From contig JAJCXX010000082.1 of NCBI GenBank assembly GCA_029263195.1, forward strand, positions 113,622 to 177,621: DNA of 64,000 nt, in the 5' to 3' direction. Every line of letters starts with the position of its first letter. The stretch's first letter is position 1. Both the position numbers and the translations under genes were made by a program. Positions 8,825 through 16,869 of this stretch are shown here, one piece after another. The notes under the pieces were generated by a model. That model was not told the origin of the DNA. It saw only the letters and a program-made list of their open reading frames with translations, and did no database searches. The stretch is from Acidimicrobiales bacterium (GTDB lineage: Bacteria > Actinomycetota > Acidimicrobiia > Acidimicrobiales > Aldehydirespiratoraceae).

Positions 8825-9199
8825 ATGGCCAAACACAAGCACGCATCGGTCGCCCTGACTGCCGCCACCTTCGATGAAGCTGTCGCGTCGCATCGCGTCA
8901 CCTTGGTCGACTTCTGGGCGACTTGGTGTGGGCCGTGTCATTCGATGGCGCCCGATCTCGAGCAGGTGGCCCGTGAGTCACCCGACGACATCCTGATCGC
9001 CAAGGTCGACGTCGACCGTGAGAACGAACTCGTGGAGCGATTCGGCATCAGGTCGATGCCCACGATCATCACCTTCCACCAGGGTGAGCTCCATTCACGG
9101 TTCAGTGGAGCGGTGCCGGCTGCGGGTTTGTGGCAAGCGATCGCCGATGCCGAGAAGCCCCCTCGCAAGAGCCTGTTGAAGACACTGTTCAGGCGCTAG
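8825..9199 (+). CDS. trxA: Thioredoxin
   Basis: A 124-residue thioredoxin, the general cytoplasmic dithiol reductant. The redox motif is canonical (VDFWATWCGPCHSMAPDL), the cis-Pro loop reads IRSMPTIITF, and the buried-Asp and beta-sheet regions are in place. The start is set at MAKHKHASV (8825), giving normal thioredoxin length; the track start adds 21 residues without homology. The C terminus carries an extra basic tail (KPPRKSLLKTLFRR). No thioredoxin reductase is in the window. Confidence 0.92.
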   Translation: MAKHKHASVALTAATFDEAVASHRVTLVDFWATWCGPCHSMAPDLEQVARESPDDILIAKVDVDRENELVERFGIRSMPTIITFHQGELHSRFSGAVPAAGLWQAIADAEKPPRKSLLKTLFRR

Positions 9200-9252
9200 T
9201 CCTTCTCGGGCGGGGTCCGGGAATGTCACACCCCCTCATCAGGATGTTGATC

Positions 9253-9271
9253 GTGACCCGCTGGGTGTCAC
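9253..9271. promoter_or_regulatory. Imperfect inverted repeat upstream of the sigma-like gene
   Basis: GTGACCCGCTGGGTGTCAC: arms GTGA/TCAC and CCC/GGG around GCT with a two-base bulge. It ends 25 bp before the ATG of the sigma-like gene and could be an operator or an RNA hairpin. A further TGTCACA copy lies just upstream. No family assignment is possible. Confidence 0.3.
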
Positions 9272-9296
9272 GGACTTCCCCGACTGAGAGGGCGAC

Positions 9297-9977
9297 ATGG
9301 ATACTGATGATGAGGATCTCTGCAAATGCATGGAGGGCATGGCTGGGGGCGACACCGCCTTCCTGTTCACCTTCCACCAACGGTTCGGACCGAAGCTGGC
9401 ATGGGTTGTTCGCGACATCCTGCGCCAGATGGGGCGGATCGACATTCTCGCCAATGCCGACGAGGTCGACGGGCTCGTGCTCGACGCCTGCGAAGTTGTC
9501 TTTGATCGGTCGTCGGCCTGGCACCCGGGGGGTGCTCTCCCTTGGAACTGGGCTCGTCAGGCCATCCGCAGCAAGGTGGCCATGGTCATCGGTCATCGCG
9601 TTGTCGAGTTCGATCTCGACAGCCATGCGATGAGTCAGATCATCGATAGGGCGAGTGTCGGGAGCGGGCGGGTGGAGAGTGAGGCCGGCTTCCTCGGCGT
9701 GGAGGAAGCCGACCTCACTCTCGACCCTCGGGCCCGTCTCCTCGACACCGCGATCCGATCAGTGGGTTGCCGAAGAAGTCAGGAGATTTGCTGGCAGTAC
9801 GGCATCCAGAAGGGTCTGGGCGACCCCTCGCCGGCAATTACCGTGGCGCAGATGTTCGCGGTGACTCCCGGAAATGTTCGTCAAATCTTCCGCCGTCAGA
9901 AGGCCAAGGTCGCGGCGGTGATCGCGTCAGACCAACGCTTCGAAACGCTCCGCGAGATCGAGTGGTTCGCGGCGTGA
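9297..9977 (+). CDS. ECF-like sigma-70 family protein, divergent
   Basis: A 226-residue protein that reads as a divergent extracytoplasmic-function sigma factor. Residues about 1-100 follow sigma region 2: CMEGMAGGDTAFLFTFHQRFGPKLAWVV, then ADEVDGLVLDACEVVFDRSSAW and the tryptophan-rich LPWNWARQAIRSK. A C-terminal helix-turn-helix resembles region 4 (TVAQMFAVTPGNVRQIFRRQKAKVA). The linker between them (about 60 residues) is longer than usual. Its stop overlaps the GTG of the next gene by 4 bp and no typical anti-sigma gene with a zinc-binding motif follows. Sigma function is inference. Confidence 0.65.
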   Translation: MDTDDEDLCKCMEGMAGGDTAFLFTFHQRFGPKLAWVVRDILRQMGRIDILANADEVDGLVLDACEVVFDRSSAWHPGGALPWNWARQAIRSKVAMVIGHRVVEFDLDSHAMSQIIDRASVGSGRVESEAGFLGVEEADLTLDPRARLLDTAIRSVGCRRSQEICWQYGIQKGLGDPSPAITVAQMFAVTPGNVRQIFRRQKAKVAAVIASDQRFETLREIEWFAA

Positions 9978-10324
9978 CCACCGGGCTTCACGGCGATGCC
10001 ACCGCGGTCTGCCAGCGTCTCGCGCTTCGGCTCCAGTACTCGGGGGCACCCCATCCTGTGGCCGGGGCTGTCGTTCTGGCGGCGCGCGGTCATCTCGGGC
10101 TCACCCGGCTCGAGTTCGCCGAAGTCGTCGGCATTCACGTTGCGGTCCTCGGCGACCTGGAAGAAGGTCGAGTGTCGTTCGGCCAGCTTCCTCACGAGAT
10201 CGATTGGGTCCTCAGCCGCATCGAGGGACTCGACCTGCTGGCGCTGGCCGATCTCGCCCTCGCTACCCGATGTGGAGCTGTCGTCGATGCGTGCCAACAT
10301 GACACATCATGTTCCGACGCGTAA
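9974..10324 (+). CDS. Small helix-turn-helix protein (XRE-like)
   Basis: A 116-residue protein starting at a GTG that overlaps the sigma-like stop codon (GTGA), so the two are almost certainly translated together. The ORF track hides it inside a longer frame starting at 9767. The core LGLTRLEFAEVVGIHVAVLGDLEEGRV has the spacing of an XRE/Cro-type HTH, ending in the usual EEGRV. The C terminus is leucine-rich (IEGLDLLALADLALA), possibly for dimerisation, and ends in Cys-containing residues. Its last 16 bp overlap the following membrane-protein gene. The pairing with a sigma-like protein suggests a regulatory partner; this is inference. Confidence 0.65.
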   Translation: MTTGLHGDATAVCQRLALRLQYSGAPHPVAGAVVLAARGHLGLTRLEFAEVVGIHVAVLGDLEEGRVSFGQLPHEIDWVLSRIEGLDLLALADLALATRCGAVVDACQHDTSCSDA

Positions 10325-11664
10325 TTGCCGGTCTCTTCCTTGGCCCAGCCCTTCTGATCGGCTCCTTCGCCTGGACAGGCTTCATCGCGACTCGAACAGT
10401 GTTCGATCCCGATCGTTCGACCACGATTGCCCATGAGTTGCTCGACAACGACGAAGTTCGGGCCCAACTGGCCGACAACCTGGGTTCCGCCGTGGAGGCT
10501 GCCGTCCCCGAAGATGTGTCGGTCGACAGCTCCGATGTGGAATCTGCCGCCGAACGAATCCTCGCCGATCCCGAAGTCGAGAGACTGATCATCGAGGCGT
10601 TCAGCTCGACCCATCACGCCTTTCTGGGTGAAGGCGATGCCCCACGAACACTCGATCTCACACCTCTTGCCTCGATGGTGAGATCTGAAATTGTTGCGAC
10701 CGTTCCCTCTCTCGACCAACAACTGCCACCTGCCGCTCCGCTGGTCGTCACATTGCCCACCGACCAGATACCCAACGCCGGGCCGGTCGACGACTTCCTC
10801 CGCAAGGCGGTTCCGTTCCTCGCGGCGATGTCGGTGGTGGGTGTTCTCATAGCGTTGCTGGCCACCACCGACCGATCGGCGGTCCTGAAGCGTGCCGCCG
10901 GTTGGGCGATCGGCACCACCGCGGTCTACCTGATCATCGGTCTCGGAATCCCCGAGCTGCTTCAGAGATTCGCCCCCGACCAGGCCAAGGTCATCGCGGC
11001 CCTGCTCAGCGCTCTTCTCAGATCCACCCTCATCCCTTCGATCATTCTCGCTGTCGTTGGCGCTGGTCTGCTCATCGCTGCGTACGCATGGCCCGATGGC
11101 CCGCGAAGTACGCCCGAGGTCGCCGCGGCGCCGCAGCAACGGAGGCCGGTGCGAACTCCCATTGGCGCTCAGCCGCCACAGGATTCATGGCCGACGATGC
11201 CGACCGCTCAACCGGCTCAGGTATCCCAACCACCGCAAGCTGCTTCGAGTGCGGTCCCGCCGAGTGCCGCCCCCACCCGTGTTGAGCCCACTCGCGTCGA
11301 GCCGCCTGTCGCCAAACCCTCGGTTGTCGAGTCGCCGGTGGTCGAGTCGCCGGTGGTCGCGGACTTTGCTCCTCTGGCTTCGAGCAGCTTGCCGGCTCCG
11401 CCGGTCGCGCCAGCCGAAACGCCCGAGCCCGACGAAGCTGCCGGCCCGGGGCCTCAGATCCTGCCCACGCGTGCTCATCACCACTCGCCGGTCGATCTAC
11501 CGGCCTGGACCGGTGAGTCCGAGGGCCCCGTAGTTCTCCCACCGCGGTGGGTCGAAGGCCACGGCTGGGTCCTCGACCCCAACGACCAACGACCTCCGCC
11601 CCCCAACGCCCGGTGGGTTGAAGGCGTCGGCCACATTGTTCCGGGGCCACCGCCTCAGAGGTGA
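10309..11664 (+). CDS. Membrane protein with extracytoplasmic domain and long Pro-rich cytoplasmic tail
   Basis: A 451-residue membrane protein of unknown function. One N-terminal membrane helix (FRRVIAGLFLGPALLIGSFA) is followed by about 130 soluble, acidic residues (RSTTIAHELLDNDEVRAQLADN). Three further helices lie at about 163-185, 195-215 and 240-262. The last 190 residues are Pro/Ala/Val-rich and low-complexity, with a perfect 2x15-bp repeat, and end in two related blocks (RWVEGHGWVLDP and RWVEGVGHIVPG). Related actinobacterial proteins of the N-terminal type are uncharacterised. The gene overlaps the HTH gene by 16 bp, so all three form one transcription unit. Confidence 0.75.
   Translation: MFRRVIAGLFLGPALLIGSFAWTGFIATRTVFDPDRSTTIAHELLDNDEVRAQLADNLGSAVEAAVPEDVSVDSSDVESAAERILADPEVERLIIEAFSSTHHAFLGEGDAPRTLDLTPLASMVRSEIVATVPSLDQQLPPAAPLVVTLPTDQIPNAGPVDDFLRKAVPFLAAMSVVGVLIALLATTDRSAVLKRAAGWAIGTTAVYLIIGLGIPELLQRFAPDQAKVIAALLSALLRSTLIPSIILAVVGAGLLIAAYAWPDGPRSTPEVAAAPQQRRPVRTPIGAQPPQDSWPTMPTAQPAQVSQPPQAASSAVPPSAAPTRVEPTRVEPPVAKPSVVESPVVESPVVADFAPLASSSLPAPPVAPAETPEPDEAAGPGPQILPTRAHHHSPVDLPAWTGESEGPVVLPPRWVEGHGWVLDPNDQRPPPPNARWVEGVGHIVPGPPPQR
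11326..11355 (+). repeat. Two perfect 15-bp tandem repeats in the Pro-rich tail
   Basis: GTCGAGTCGCCGGTG occurs twice head to tail and encodes VESPV VESPV in the membrane protein's low-complexity tail. The length is a multiple of three, so the frame is kept. Confidence 0.85.
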
Positions 11665-11687
11665 GTCCACAGCGGTTCAGTCGTCGA

Positions 11688-12578
11688 TCAGCGCAGCGAG
11701 ATACCGGTCAGGTCGGCGAGGGCCTCATCGTTTCGTGAGCCCTCGCCGCCGGTTCCGCCCTGGATGATTCGGCGCCTCACCATGGCCGAGAGAGTGTCGA
11801 TCGAGACGACCGCCACCACCGTGACGAAGAGGACCGCACCGACCTCGGGGAAGTTCCGGAAGTTGAGCTGAGAGACGAGCTCCGAGCCGACGCCGCCGGC
11901 GCCGATCATGCCGAGAACAGCCGATGCTCGAACGTTGATCTCGAATCGAAACAGCCAATAGGAAACAACCGTAGGTAGGACCTGCGGGAATACCGCCCAT
12001 CTCATGGACGAGATCCAACGGCCGCCGGCGGCCTCGACGGCTTCGATGGGGCCGGCATCGATGCTCTCCACTGCTTCACTCGACAGCTTGCCGAGGGTGC
12101 CCACCGAGTGAATGCCAATAGCGAGGGCTCCGGCCCAAGGACCCAGCCCGGTCACAGCCAGAATGATCATGGCCACGATCAACTCCGGGACCGCACGGAT
12201 CGCGTTGAAGAGCTGGCGCATGGGCAGCCGGATCCAGACCGGTGAGACATTGCTTGCCGCGAGGAACGACAACGGCAGCGAGATCACCGCTCCGATGACC
12301 GTTCCGATCCAAGCGATGTAGACCGACTCCAGGACCTTGCCGATCACACCTCGGTCGATCTCTTCGGCGAAGGCCGGCGGCCACATTCGCTTGAGGATGT
12401 TCCAGGCGTCGCCGGGGGCGCTGGTGAGGCGGTCGATGCTGACGTCGAGACCGGTGATCGACCAGGTCGCGGCCACCAGAATGACAGCTGAAATGGCCCA
12501 CTTCCAGACTCGAGGCGCCACCGGCCTGGCCGGGCGTTGGGTCGAAGTGTCCGGCTCCGTGCTGGTTGTGTCGGTCAT
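11688..12578 (-). CDS. phnE: Phosphonate/phosphite-type ABC transporter permease (second PhnE)
   Basis: A 296-residue inner-membrane permease of the PhnE family. It carries the EAA-type loop contacting the ATPase (GKLSSEAVESIDAGPIEAVEAAGG) and the family block RAVPELIVAMIILAVTGLGPWAGALA. The end LGMIGAGGVGSELVSQL is also typical. The start is MTDTTSTEP at 12578, 1 bp after the stop of the first permease gene, which suggests coupled translation. A 35-residue Thr/Pro-rich N terminus precedes the first helix. With its paralogue it probably forms the transmembrane channel for PhnD/PhnC. Confidence 0.92.
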   Translation of the reverse strand: MTDTTSTEPDTSTQRPARPVAPRVWKWAISAVILVAATWSITGLDVSIDRLTSAPGDAWNILKRMWPPAFAEEIDRGVIGKVLESVYIAWIGTVIGAVISLPLSFLAASNVSPVWIRLPMRQLFNAIRAVPELIVAMIILAVTGLGPWAGALAIGIHSVGTLGKLSSEAVESIDAGPIEAVEAAGGRWISSMRWAVFPQVLPTVVSYWLFRFEINVRASAVLGMIGAGGVGSELVSQLNFRNFPEVGAVLFVTVVAVVSIDTLSAMVRRRIIQGGTGGEGSRNDEALADLTGISLR

Positions 12579-12579
12579 G

Positions 12580-13383
12580 TCAGACCAGCCTCCGGCGAAG
12601 GGCGACACTGATCTGCTCGAGAATGAAGACCACCGCGAAGATGATGACCAGAATTCCGAGAATTCGGTCGAACTGGAAGGCCCCACGCTGAGCTTCGATC
12701 ACCCGACCGATGCCACCGGCACCGACCAGACCGAGAACCAGCGACGCTCGGATGTTGAGCTCGAGAACGTAGAGCGAATACGCCACGTAGGCGGGAAACA
12801 CCGTGGGGAGGACACCGGTGGCAACCGAGGGCAGATGACGTCCGCCAGCGGCCTTGGCGGCTTCGAGGGGGCGCGGATCAGCGGAGTCGACCTCCTCGCT
12901 GAAGAGCTTGACCATCACCGCCAGAGAGAAGATCGACAACGCCCACGCGCCTGCGAACGCTCCGACTCCCACCGCGGTGACCAGAAGCTTGGCCCAGAAG
13001 AGATCGGGTACGGCACGGACGACATTCATCACGGCCTTGGTGACGTAGTAGACGCCACGATTCGGCGCGGTCAGGCGCGACATTGCGAATGACACGGGCA
13101 GGGCCAAAGAGCACCCGATGACTGCTGAAATTATGCCGATCTGAAAGGTTTCGATCAGCGGATCGATCACGTGGGACCGATCGAGAACCCAGTCCCACTC
13201 GATGGGCCAGAACTTCTCCCAGAGCGGGTTGGTCCACATGTCGACGAAGGTCGAGACGCGCATGTCGACCTGTTGAGCCGAGTACAACGTGAACACCACC
13301 GCGGCGACGAGACCGAGCACGACCGTGAGCTTGGGCCTTGGCTTGGTGGGCCTCTGGCCGACCTCCCCGACTGGTTGGGTCAC
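12580..13383 (-). CDS. phnE: Phosphonate/phosphite-type ABC transporter permease (first PhnE)
   Basis: A 267-residue permease paralogous to the next gene. It shows the same landmarks: RAVPDLFWAKLLVTAVGVGAFAG, the EAA loop VKLFSEEVDSADPRPLEAAKAAGG, and LVLGLVGAGGIGRVIEAQ. It starts with a GTG that overlaps the phnC stop by 4 bp (GTGA). Two permeases side by side are common in PhnDCE systems of actinobacteria and marine bacteria. Confidence 0.92.
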   Translation of the reverse strand: MTQPVGEVGQRPTKPRPKLTVVLGLVAAVVFTLYSAQQVDMRVSTFVDMWTNPLWEKFWPIEWDWVLDRSHVIDPLIETFQIGIISAVIGCSLALPVSFAMSRLTAPNRGVYYVTKAVMNVVRAVPDLFWAKLLVTAVGVGAFAGAWALSIFSLAVMVKLFSEEVDSADPRPLEAAKAAGGRHLPSVATGVLPTVFPAYVAYSLYVLELNIRASLVLGLVGAGGIGRVIEAQRGAFQFDRILGILVIIFAVVFILEQISVALRRRLV

Positions 13384-14153
13384 GGCTCGTCGTCGGCGAG
13401 GACGTCGCTGGCGGCGATTTCGCGGCCGTAGATACTGGTGAATGTGTCGGGGGTGACGTCGTCGATCAGACCATCGAACACGAGCAAGCCGTCGCGCAAT
13501 CCGATGAGCCGCCGACCGTATTCCTGGGCGAGATCGAGGTAGTGAAGGTTGATGATGGTGGTGATGCCGAGCTGTTGGTTGATTCGTTGCAGGTCGCCCA
13601 TGACCTGACGACTCGTGACCGGGTCGAGTGCTGCCACCGGCTCATCGGCGAGCATCACCGACGGCTTCTGGGCCAGGGCTCGAGCGATGCCGACGCGTTG
13701 TTGTTGGCCGCCCGACAGATTCGAGGCCCTCACGTAGGCCTTGTCGACGATGCCCACACGCTCGAGGGCCAGCATGGCCTCCTCGCGTGCTGTCGCCGGC
13801 CAGAGGCCGAGGGTAGATCGCCATGCCGGCACGGCCGACAGGCGGCCCATCAGCACGTTGTTGATCACTGTGGTGCGTTCAACCAAATTGAAGGTCTGGA
13901 AGATCATTCCGATGTTGGAACGCACCTCCCTGAGAGTCGCGGCCGATGCCCCCACCACTTCGGTTCCATCAATGGTGATGGAACCTTCGGTGGCGGGGAC
14001 CAGGCCGTTGAGTGCTCTCAGGAGGGTGGACTTGCCTGCCCCCGACAGGCCGACCACCACCACGAATTCCCCGTCCTCAATCGTCAGATCGAGGTTCCGT
14101 AATGCTTTCACTCCGCCCCTGTAGGTGACGGATACATTTTCGAAACGGATCAT
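13380..14153 (-). CDS. phnC: Phosphonate/phosphite-type ABC transporter ATPase
   Basis: A 257-residue ATPase that powers the importer. Walker A is [15 protein letters not shown], the Q-loop [10 protein letters not shown], the signature [16 protein letters not shown], Walker [13 protein letters not shown] and the switch His region [15 protein letters not shown] (rather than HQVDLA) and [10 protein letters not shown] are hallmarks of PhnC-like ATPases. AGGAATCAAG before the ATG serves as ribosome-binding site. The gene lies 54 bp after phnD. Confidence 0.95.
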   Translation of the reverse strand: MIRFENVSVTYRGGVKALRNLDLTIEDGEFVVVVGLSGAGKSTLLRALNGLVPATEGSITIDGTEVVGASAATLREVRSNIGMIFQTFNLVERTTVINNVLMGRLSAVPAWRSTLGLWPATAREEAMLALERVGIVDKAYVRASNLSGGQQQRVGIARALAQKPSVMLADEPVAALDPVTSRQVMGDLQRINQQLGITTIINLHYLDLAQEYGRRLIGLRDGLLVFDGLIDDVTPDTFTSIYGREIAASDVLADDEP

Positions 14154-14207
14154 CTTGATTCCTGGGATGTTCGTGAGGTGGTCGGTCGGGAGCAGTCGGA
14201 CTACGAC

Positions 14208-15371
14208 CTATGGCGGGTCGGTGATCCCAAGCTCCAGAGCGGCTTCGCGCACGATGTCGAAGTCGGATTCGACAGCCCTGCGAATGTCGGTCCATCCGTA
14301 GACCTCATCGAAGATCGCCTCGCCCTCTTCGGTCTCGAGGAAGGCTGCCACCGTGTCGAAGATGGCGTCCTTGAGGTCGGCAGGAAGGTCGCTGCGAACG
14401 GCCACGACATCGTTGGGGATCTCGTCGGTGATCGAGAAGATGATGACCTTGTCGCCCACATCGGTCTGTTCCTTGCGGAGCGTGCGACGGGCATCGTCGA
14501 AGGAGAGCCCGTAGGTGGCATCGCCGTTGTAGACCGCTACGACTGCAGCGTCGTGGCCGCCGGTGAAGACCGGGGTCACGTCGGATTCGGGATCGATGCC
14601 CATGTTGGTGAGCTCGAGCGCCGGGAAGAGATAACCGGAGGTGGAGCTCTCGGTGGTGAAGGCGATCGTTCCGCCGGCCACCTTGCTCACATCGCCGATG
14701 CAGCTCGATCCGGCCGAGATGGCAGTGCCATCATCGGTGGTCTCGCCGAGCGCCTTGCCGTCGTCACCGAAGAAGACTCCGACCTGAAGCGCAACCGCTT
14801 CGAGGGCGTCGACCTGAACGATGCCGTCGGGGCTATTTTCCAGAGCGGTCCCGGAAACCGGGGGCTCGTCGCAGATGCTCGCATCGTTGGTGAACCACTG
14901 GCCATGGTAGGTGGCAGAACCGAACCGGACCGACTGGATCAGCGCTTCCATGTTGCCGAACTGATCGGCACCCAACGTGTAGCCGAATGGGCCGAATGCG
15001 CCGAGGTCGGCGTTGCCGGTTCCCATTGCGGTGACCAAGCCGGTGTAGTCGGTGGTGACGATGCCCTCGACGTCGATGCCAAGACCATCTGACAACACGT
15101 CGATGAACGGCTGAATGTCGTCCTGAAGCGTGTCCTGCTCCTGGCTGGGCACGAAGCCGAACACCAGCGAGTCGGGCCAGCCGTCGGGCAGTGAACTGCC
15201 TTCGGTGGTTGTGGTGGCGGGCGCCGCGGTCGTGGTGGCGGGTGCCGCGGTTGTGGTGGCAGCTGCCTCGGTTGTGGTGGTGGGTGCCGCGGTTGTGTCG
15301 CCATCGTCGCCGCAGGCCGCGGCTATGAACGACAGCGCGAGCAGCACTGCTAATAATCTTCGGATCCTCAT
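14208..15371 (-). CDS. phnD: Phosphate/phosphite/phosphonate ABC transporter substrate-binding lipoprotein
   Basis: A 387-residue lipoprotein that captures the substrate outside the membrane. The start is MRIRRLLAVLL at 15371, with GGAGGG 4 bp upstream. The lipobox is SFIAAAC, followed by a 40-residue Thr/Ala/Pro linker built from 21-bp repeats. The PhnD core begins at SLVFGFVPSQEQDTL and includes TTDYTGLVTAMGTGNADLGAFGPFGY and KVAGGTIAFTTESSTSGYLFP. Family members bind phosphonates, phosphite, hypophosphite or phosphate; which applies here is not readable. I see no Pho box upstream. It heads the phnD-C-E-E operon. Confidence 0.92.
   Translation of the reverse strand: MRIRRLLAVLLALSFIAAACGDDGDTTAAPTTTTEAAATTTAAPATTTAAPATTTTEGSSLPDGWPDSLVFGFVPSQEQDTLQDDIQPFIDVLSDGLGIDVEGIVTTDYTGLVTAMGTGNADLGAFGPFGYTLGADQFGNMEALIQSVRFGSATYHGQWFTNDASICDEPPVSGTALENSPDGIVQVDALEAVALQVGVFFGDDGKALGETTDDGTAISAGSSCIGDVSKVAGGTIAFTTESSTSGYLFPALELTNMGIDPESDVTPVFTGGHDAAVVAVYNGDATYGLSFDDARRTLRKEQTDVGDKVIIFSITDEIPNDVVAVRSDLPADLKDAIFDTVAAFLETEEGEAIFDEVYGWTDIRRAVESDFDIVREAALELGITDPP
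15205..15297. repeat. 21-bp tandem repeats encoding the PhnD Thr/Ala linker
   Basis: Four full and one partial units of about 21 bp (GCGGTTGTGGTGGCGGGTGCC on the plus strand) with a few substitutions. On the coding strand they give (T)TTAAPA repeats after the lipidated cysteine. The length likely varies between strains by slippage without frameshift. Confidence 0.85.
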
Positions 15372-15468
15372 CAATCCCTCCAAGTTGCGTGGATATCGGT
15401 GTGGGTAGTGGGAACCTAGTACGACCGGCCCGACTTGAGTCGAGCCGAGATCGAAAAATGGGTGATTT

Positions 15469-15496
15469 GGATAGCGCCTCTCAGGCGGCGATATCC
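15469..15496 (-). terminator. Hairpin just after the HAD nucleotidase gene
   Basis: On the minus strand GGATATCGCC-GCCTGAGA-GGCGCTATCC forms a 5+4 bp stem with one mismatch, beginning 8 bp after the HAD stop codon. A TTTTT run follows about 10 bases after the stem rather than directly. It probably separates the HAD gene from phnD; an operator for phnD is an alternative. Confidence 0.4.
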
Positions 15497-15504
15497 CAGT
15501 TGGC

Positions 15505-16080
15505 TCACCGTCGGCTGGGCGACCCGAGAAGCAACTCGACGAAATCGGGCCAATCGTGAATGTCGATCAGTCTGTTGGCGGAGGAATTCCACGGCCGCAC
15601 GAAGCGGCAAACACTCGCATGTGAGCGTCGGGTGCTCAGCGCCTCAAGGTTGTGGTCGGCGTCGTCGAGGTAGACATCGCACTCCACAGTGGTCTTGTCG
15701 TCGAGGATGTGAACCTCGGTGGTGGGGATCTCGTGTTGGGCCAGCCACTCGTAGGTGTCGTGGACGGCGAAGTGAGGCTTGGTGGTGAGGATCACGATCT
15801 TGTGCCCGGCCTTCTGCAGAGTCATCAGAGACTCGACGGCTCCCGGGTAGGGGTCCAGTGGCCGGAAGATGCTGCGGCCTTCGCCGCATGTTCGGGCCCA
15901 TGACCAGAATTCGCCCATGTCGGGGAAGTGGGTCAGATGAGTGGGGGCATCCCACTCCACGATCTCATCGACTGTCAGTTCGGCGTCGAAATCTCGGTTG
16001 TACCGAGTGATCCAGCCTGCATTGAAGTCGGCCACCACGCCGTCTAGATCAATGCCAAGTCTCAAGCGTTCTCGATTCAT
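15505..16080 (-). CDS. 5'(3')-deoxyribonucleotidase-like HAD hydrolase
   Basis: A 191-residue HAD-superfamily phosphatase related to the NT5C family that dephosphorylates (deoxy)nucleoside monophosphates. The nucleophile motif I is LGIDLDGVVADFNAGW, with motif II KIVILTTKPHFAV and the acidic motif IV CDVYLDDADHNLEAL. Substrate is not determined. It is a paralogue of the divergent neighbour, whose start codon is only 25 bp away. A hairpin follows the stop. Confidence 0.82.
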   Translation of the reverse strand: MNRERLRLGIDLDGVVADFNAGWITRYNRDFDAELTVDEIVEWDAPTHLTHFPDMGEFWSWARTCGEGRSIFRPLDPYPGAVESLMTLQKAGHKIVILTTKPHFAVHDTYEWLAQHEIPTTEVHILDDKTTVECDVYLDDADHNLEALSTRRSHASVCRFVRPWNSSANRLIDIHDWPDFVELLLGSPSRR

Positions 16081-16086
16081 CCGTTC

Positions 16087-16099
16087 AGTGTGGCAGTCT
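16087..16099. promoter_or_regulatory. Back-to-back candidate -10 boxes between the two HAD genes
   Basis: On the minus strand CACACT (16087-16092) lies 6 bp before the ATG at 16080. On the plus strand CAGTCT (16094-16099) lies 6 bp before the GTG at 16106. Both match TANNNT except for a C at the first position, with the same 6-bp spacing as the better boxes in this window. The whole divergent promoter would occupy about 25 bp. Confidence 0.35.
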
Positions 16100-16105
16100 C
16101 AGGGC

Positions 16106-16759
16106 GTGTCCAGACCCTTTGTTCTAGGAGTGGATCTCGATGGTGTGGTGGCCGACTACACCCTTGGCTTCCGCGACGTTGCGGCCGAGGTACTCGACCG
16201 TGACCCCGAAACGCTTCCCATCGAACGCTCCTGGGACTTCAAGGAATGGGGGATCGACAAGGCTGACTTCGACCGTTTGCACGAAATCGCAGTGAATGAA
16301 CGGCGGATGCTGCGCGACCTTCCCATGATCGAAGGCTCCGATGATGCCCTGTGGCGGTTGTCCGATGCAGGCATCTGGATCCGGGTGGTGACCCATCGCC
16401 TCTACGTCAATTGGGGCCACGCCGCGGCGATCTCCGACACCGTCACCTGGCTCGACGATCATCGGATTCCGTATCGCGACATCTGTTTCCTCGGGGCCAA
16501 GCCCGAAGTGGAAGCCGACTGCTACATCGACGATGCCCCCCACAACATCGATGCCCTGAGACGGGCCGGCAACGACGTGATCGTCTTCGAACAGCCCTAC
16601 AACCGCGAGTACGGTGGCCTTCGTGCCGCCGACTGGTCGGAGGTCGAAGAGATCGTTGTGGAGCTGGCAGCCGCCCTGCAGGGAGCAATCGAAGTGCAGA
16701 TGCCGGGACTCGATGCCGGAAGCGAGAGGTTGACGCGAAGAATCAGAGATGGTCAGTGA
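16106..16759 (+). CDS. 5'-nucleotidase-like HAD hydrolase (paralogue of divergent gene)
   Basis: A 217-residue HAD protein with motif I LGVDLDGVVADYTLGF, motif II WIRVVTHRLYVNWGHAAA and motif IV ADCYIDDAPHNIDAL. It differs from its neighbour by a longer cap (PETLPIERSWDFKEWGIDKADFDRLH) and Arg instead of Lys context after motif II. The start is taken at GTG 16106 (VSRPFVLG); a GTG at 16088 is possible but would overlap the promoter of the divergent gene. Substrate is unknown. Confidence 0.8.
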   Translation: MSRPFVLGVDLDGVVADYTLGFRDVAAEVLDRDPETLPIERSWDFKEWGIDKADFDRLHEIAVNERRMLRDLPMIEGSDDALWRLSDAGIWIRVVTHRLYVNWGHAAAISDTVTWLDDHRIPYRDICFLGAKPEVEADCYIDDAPHNIDALRRAGNDVIVFEQPYNREYGGLRAADWSEVEEIVVELAAALQGAIEVQMPGLDAGSERLTRRIRDGQ

Positions 16760-16869
16760 GTACCAGTCCAGCTTGCGAAGATCAGAACGAGATTCAGTGT
16801 GTGACATATGGCCCTTGTCGGCGCAGCGTCGGATGTCGGACTTTGTAACCGAACCAGCGAGGTCAATGA

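Noticed and set aside
15205-15297. Possible CRISPR or regulatory repeat array
   Set aside because: Units are head to tail without spacers and lie in frame inside phnD, coding for the linker.
16760-16869. DosR-type operator upstream of the DevR-like gene
   Set aside because: GACA...TGTC and GGACTTTG stretches are present, but nothing approaches the GGGACTTNNGGCCCT-like 20-bp palindrome.
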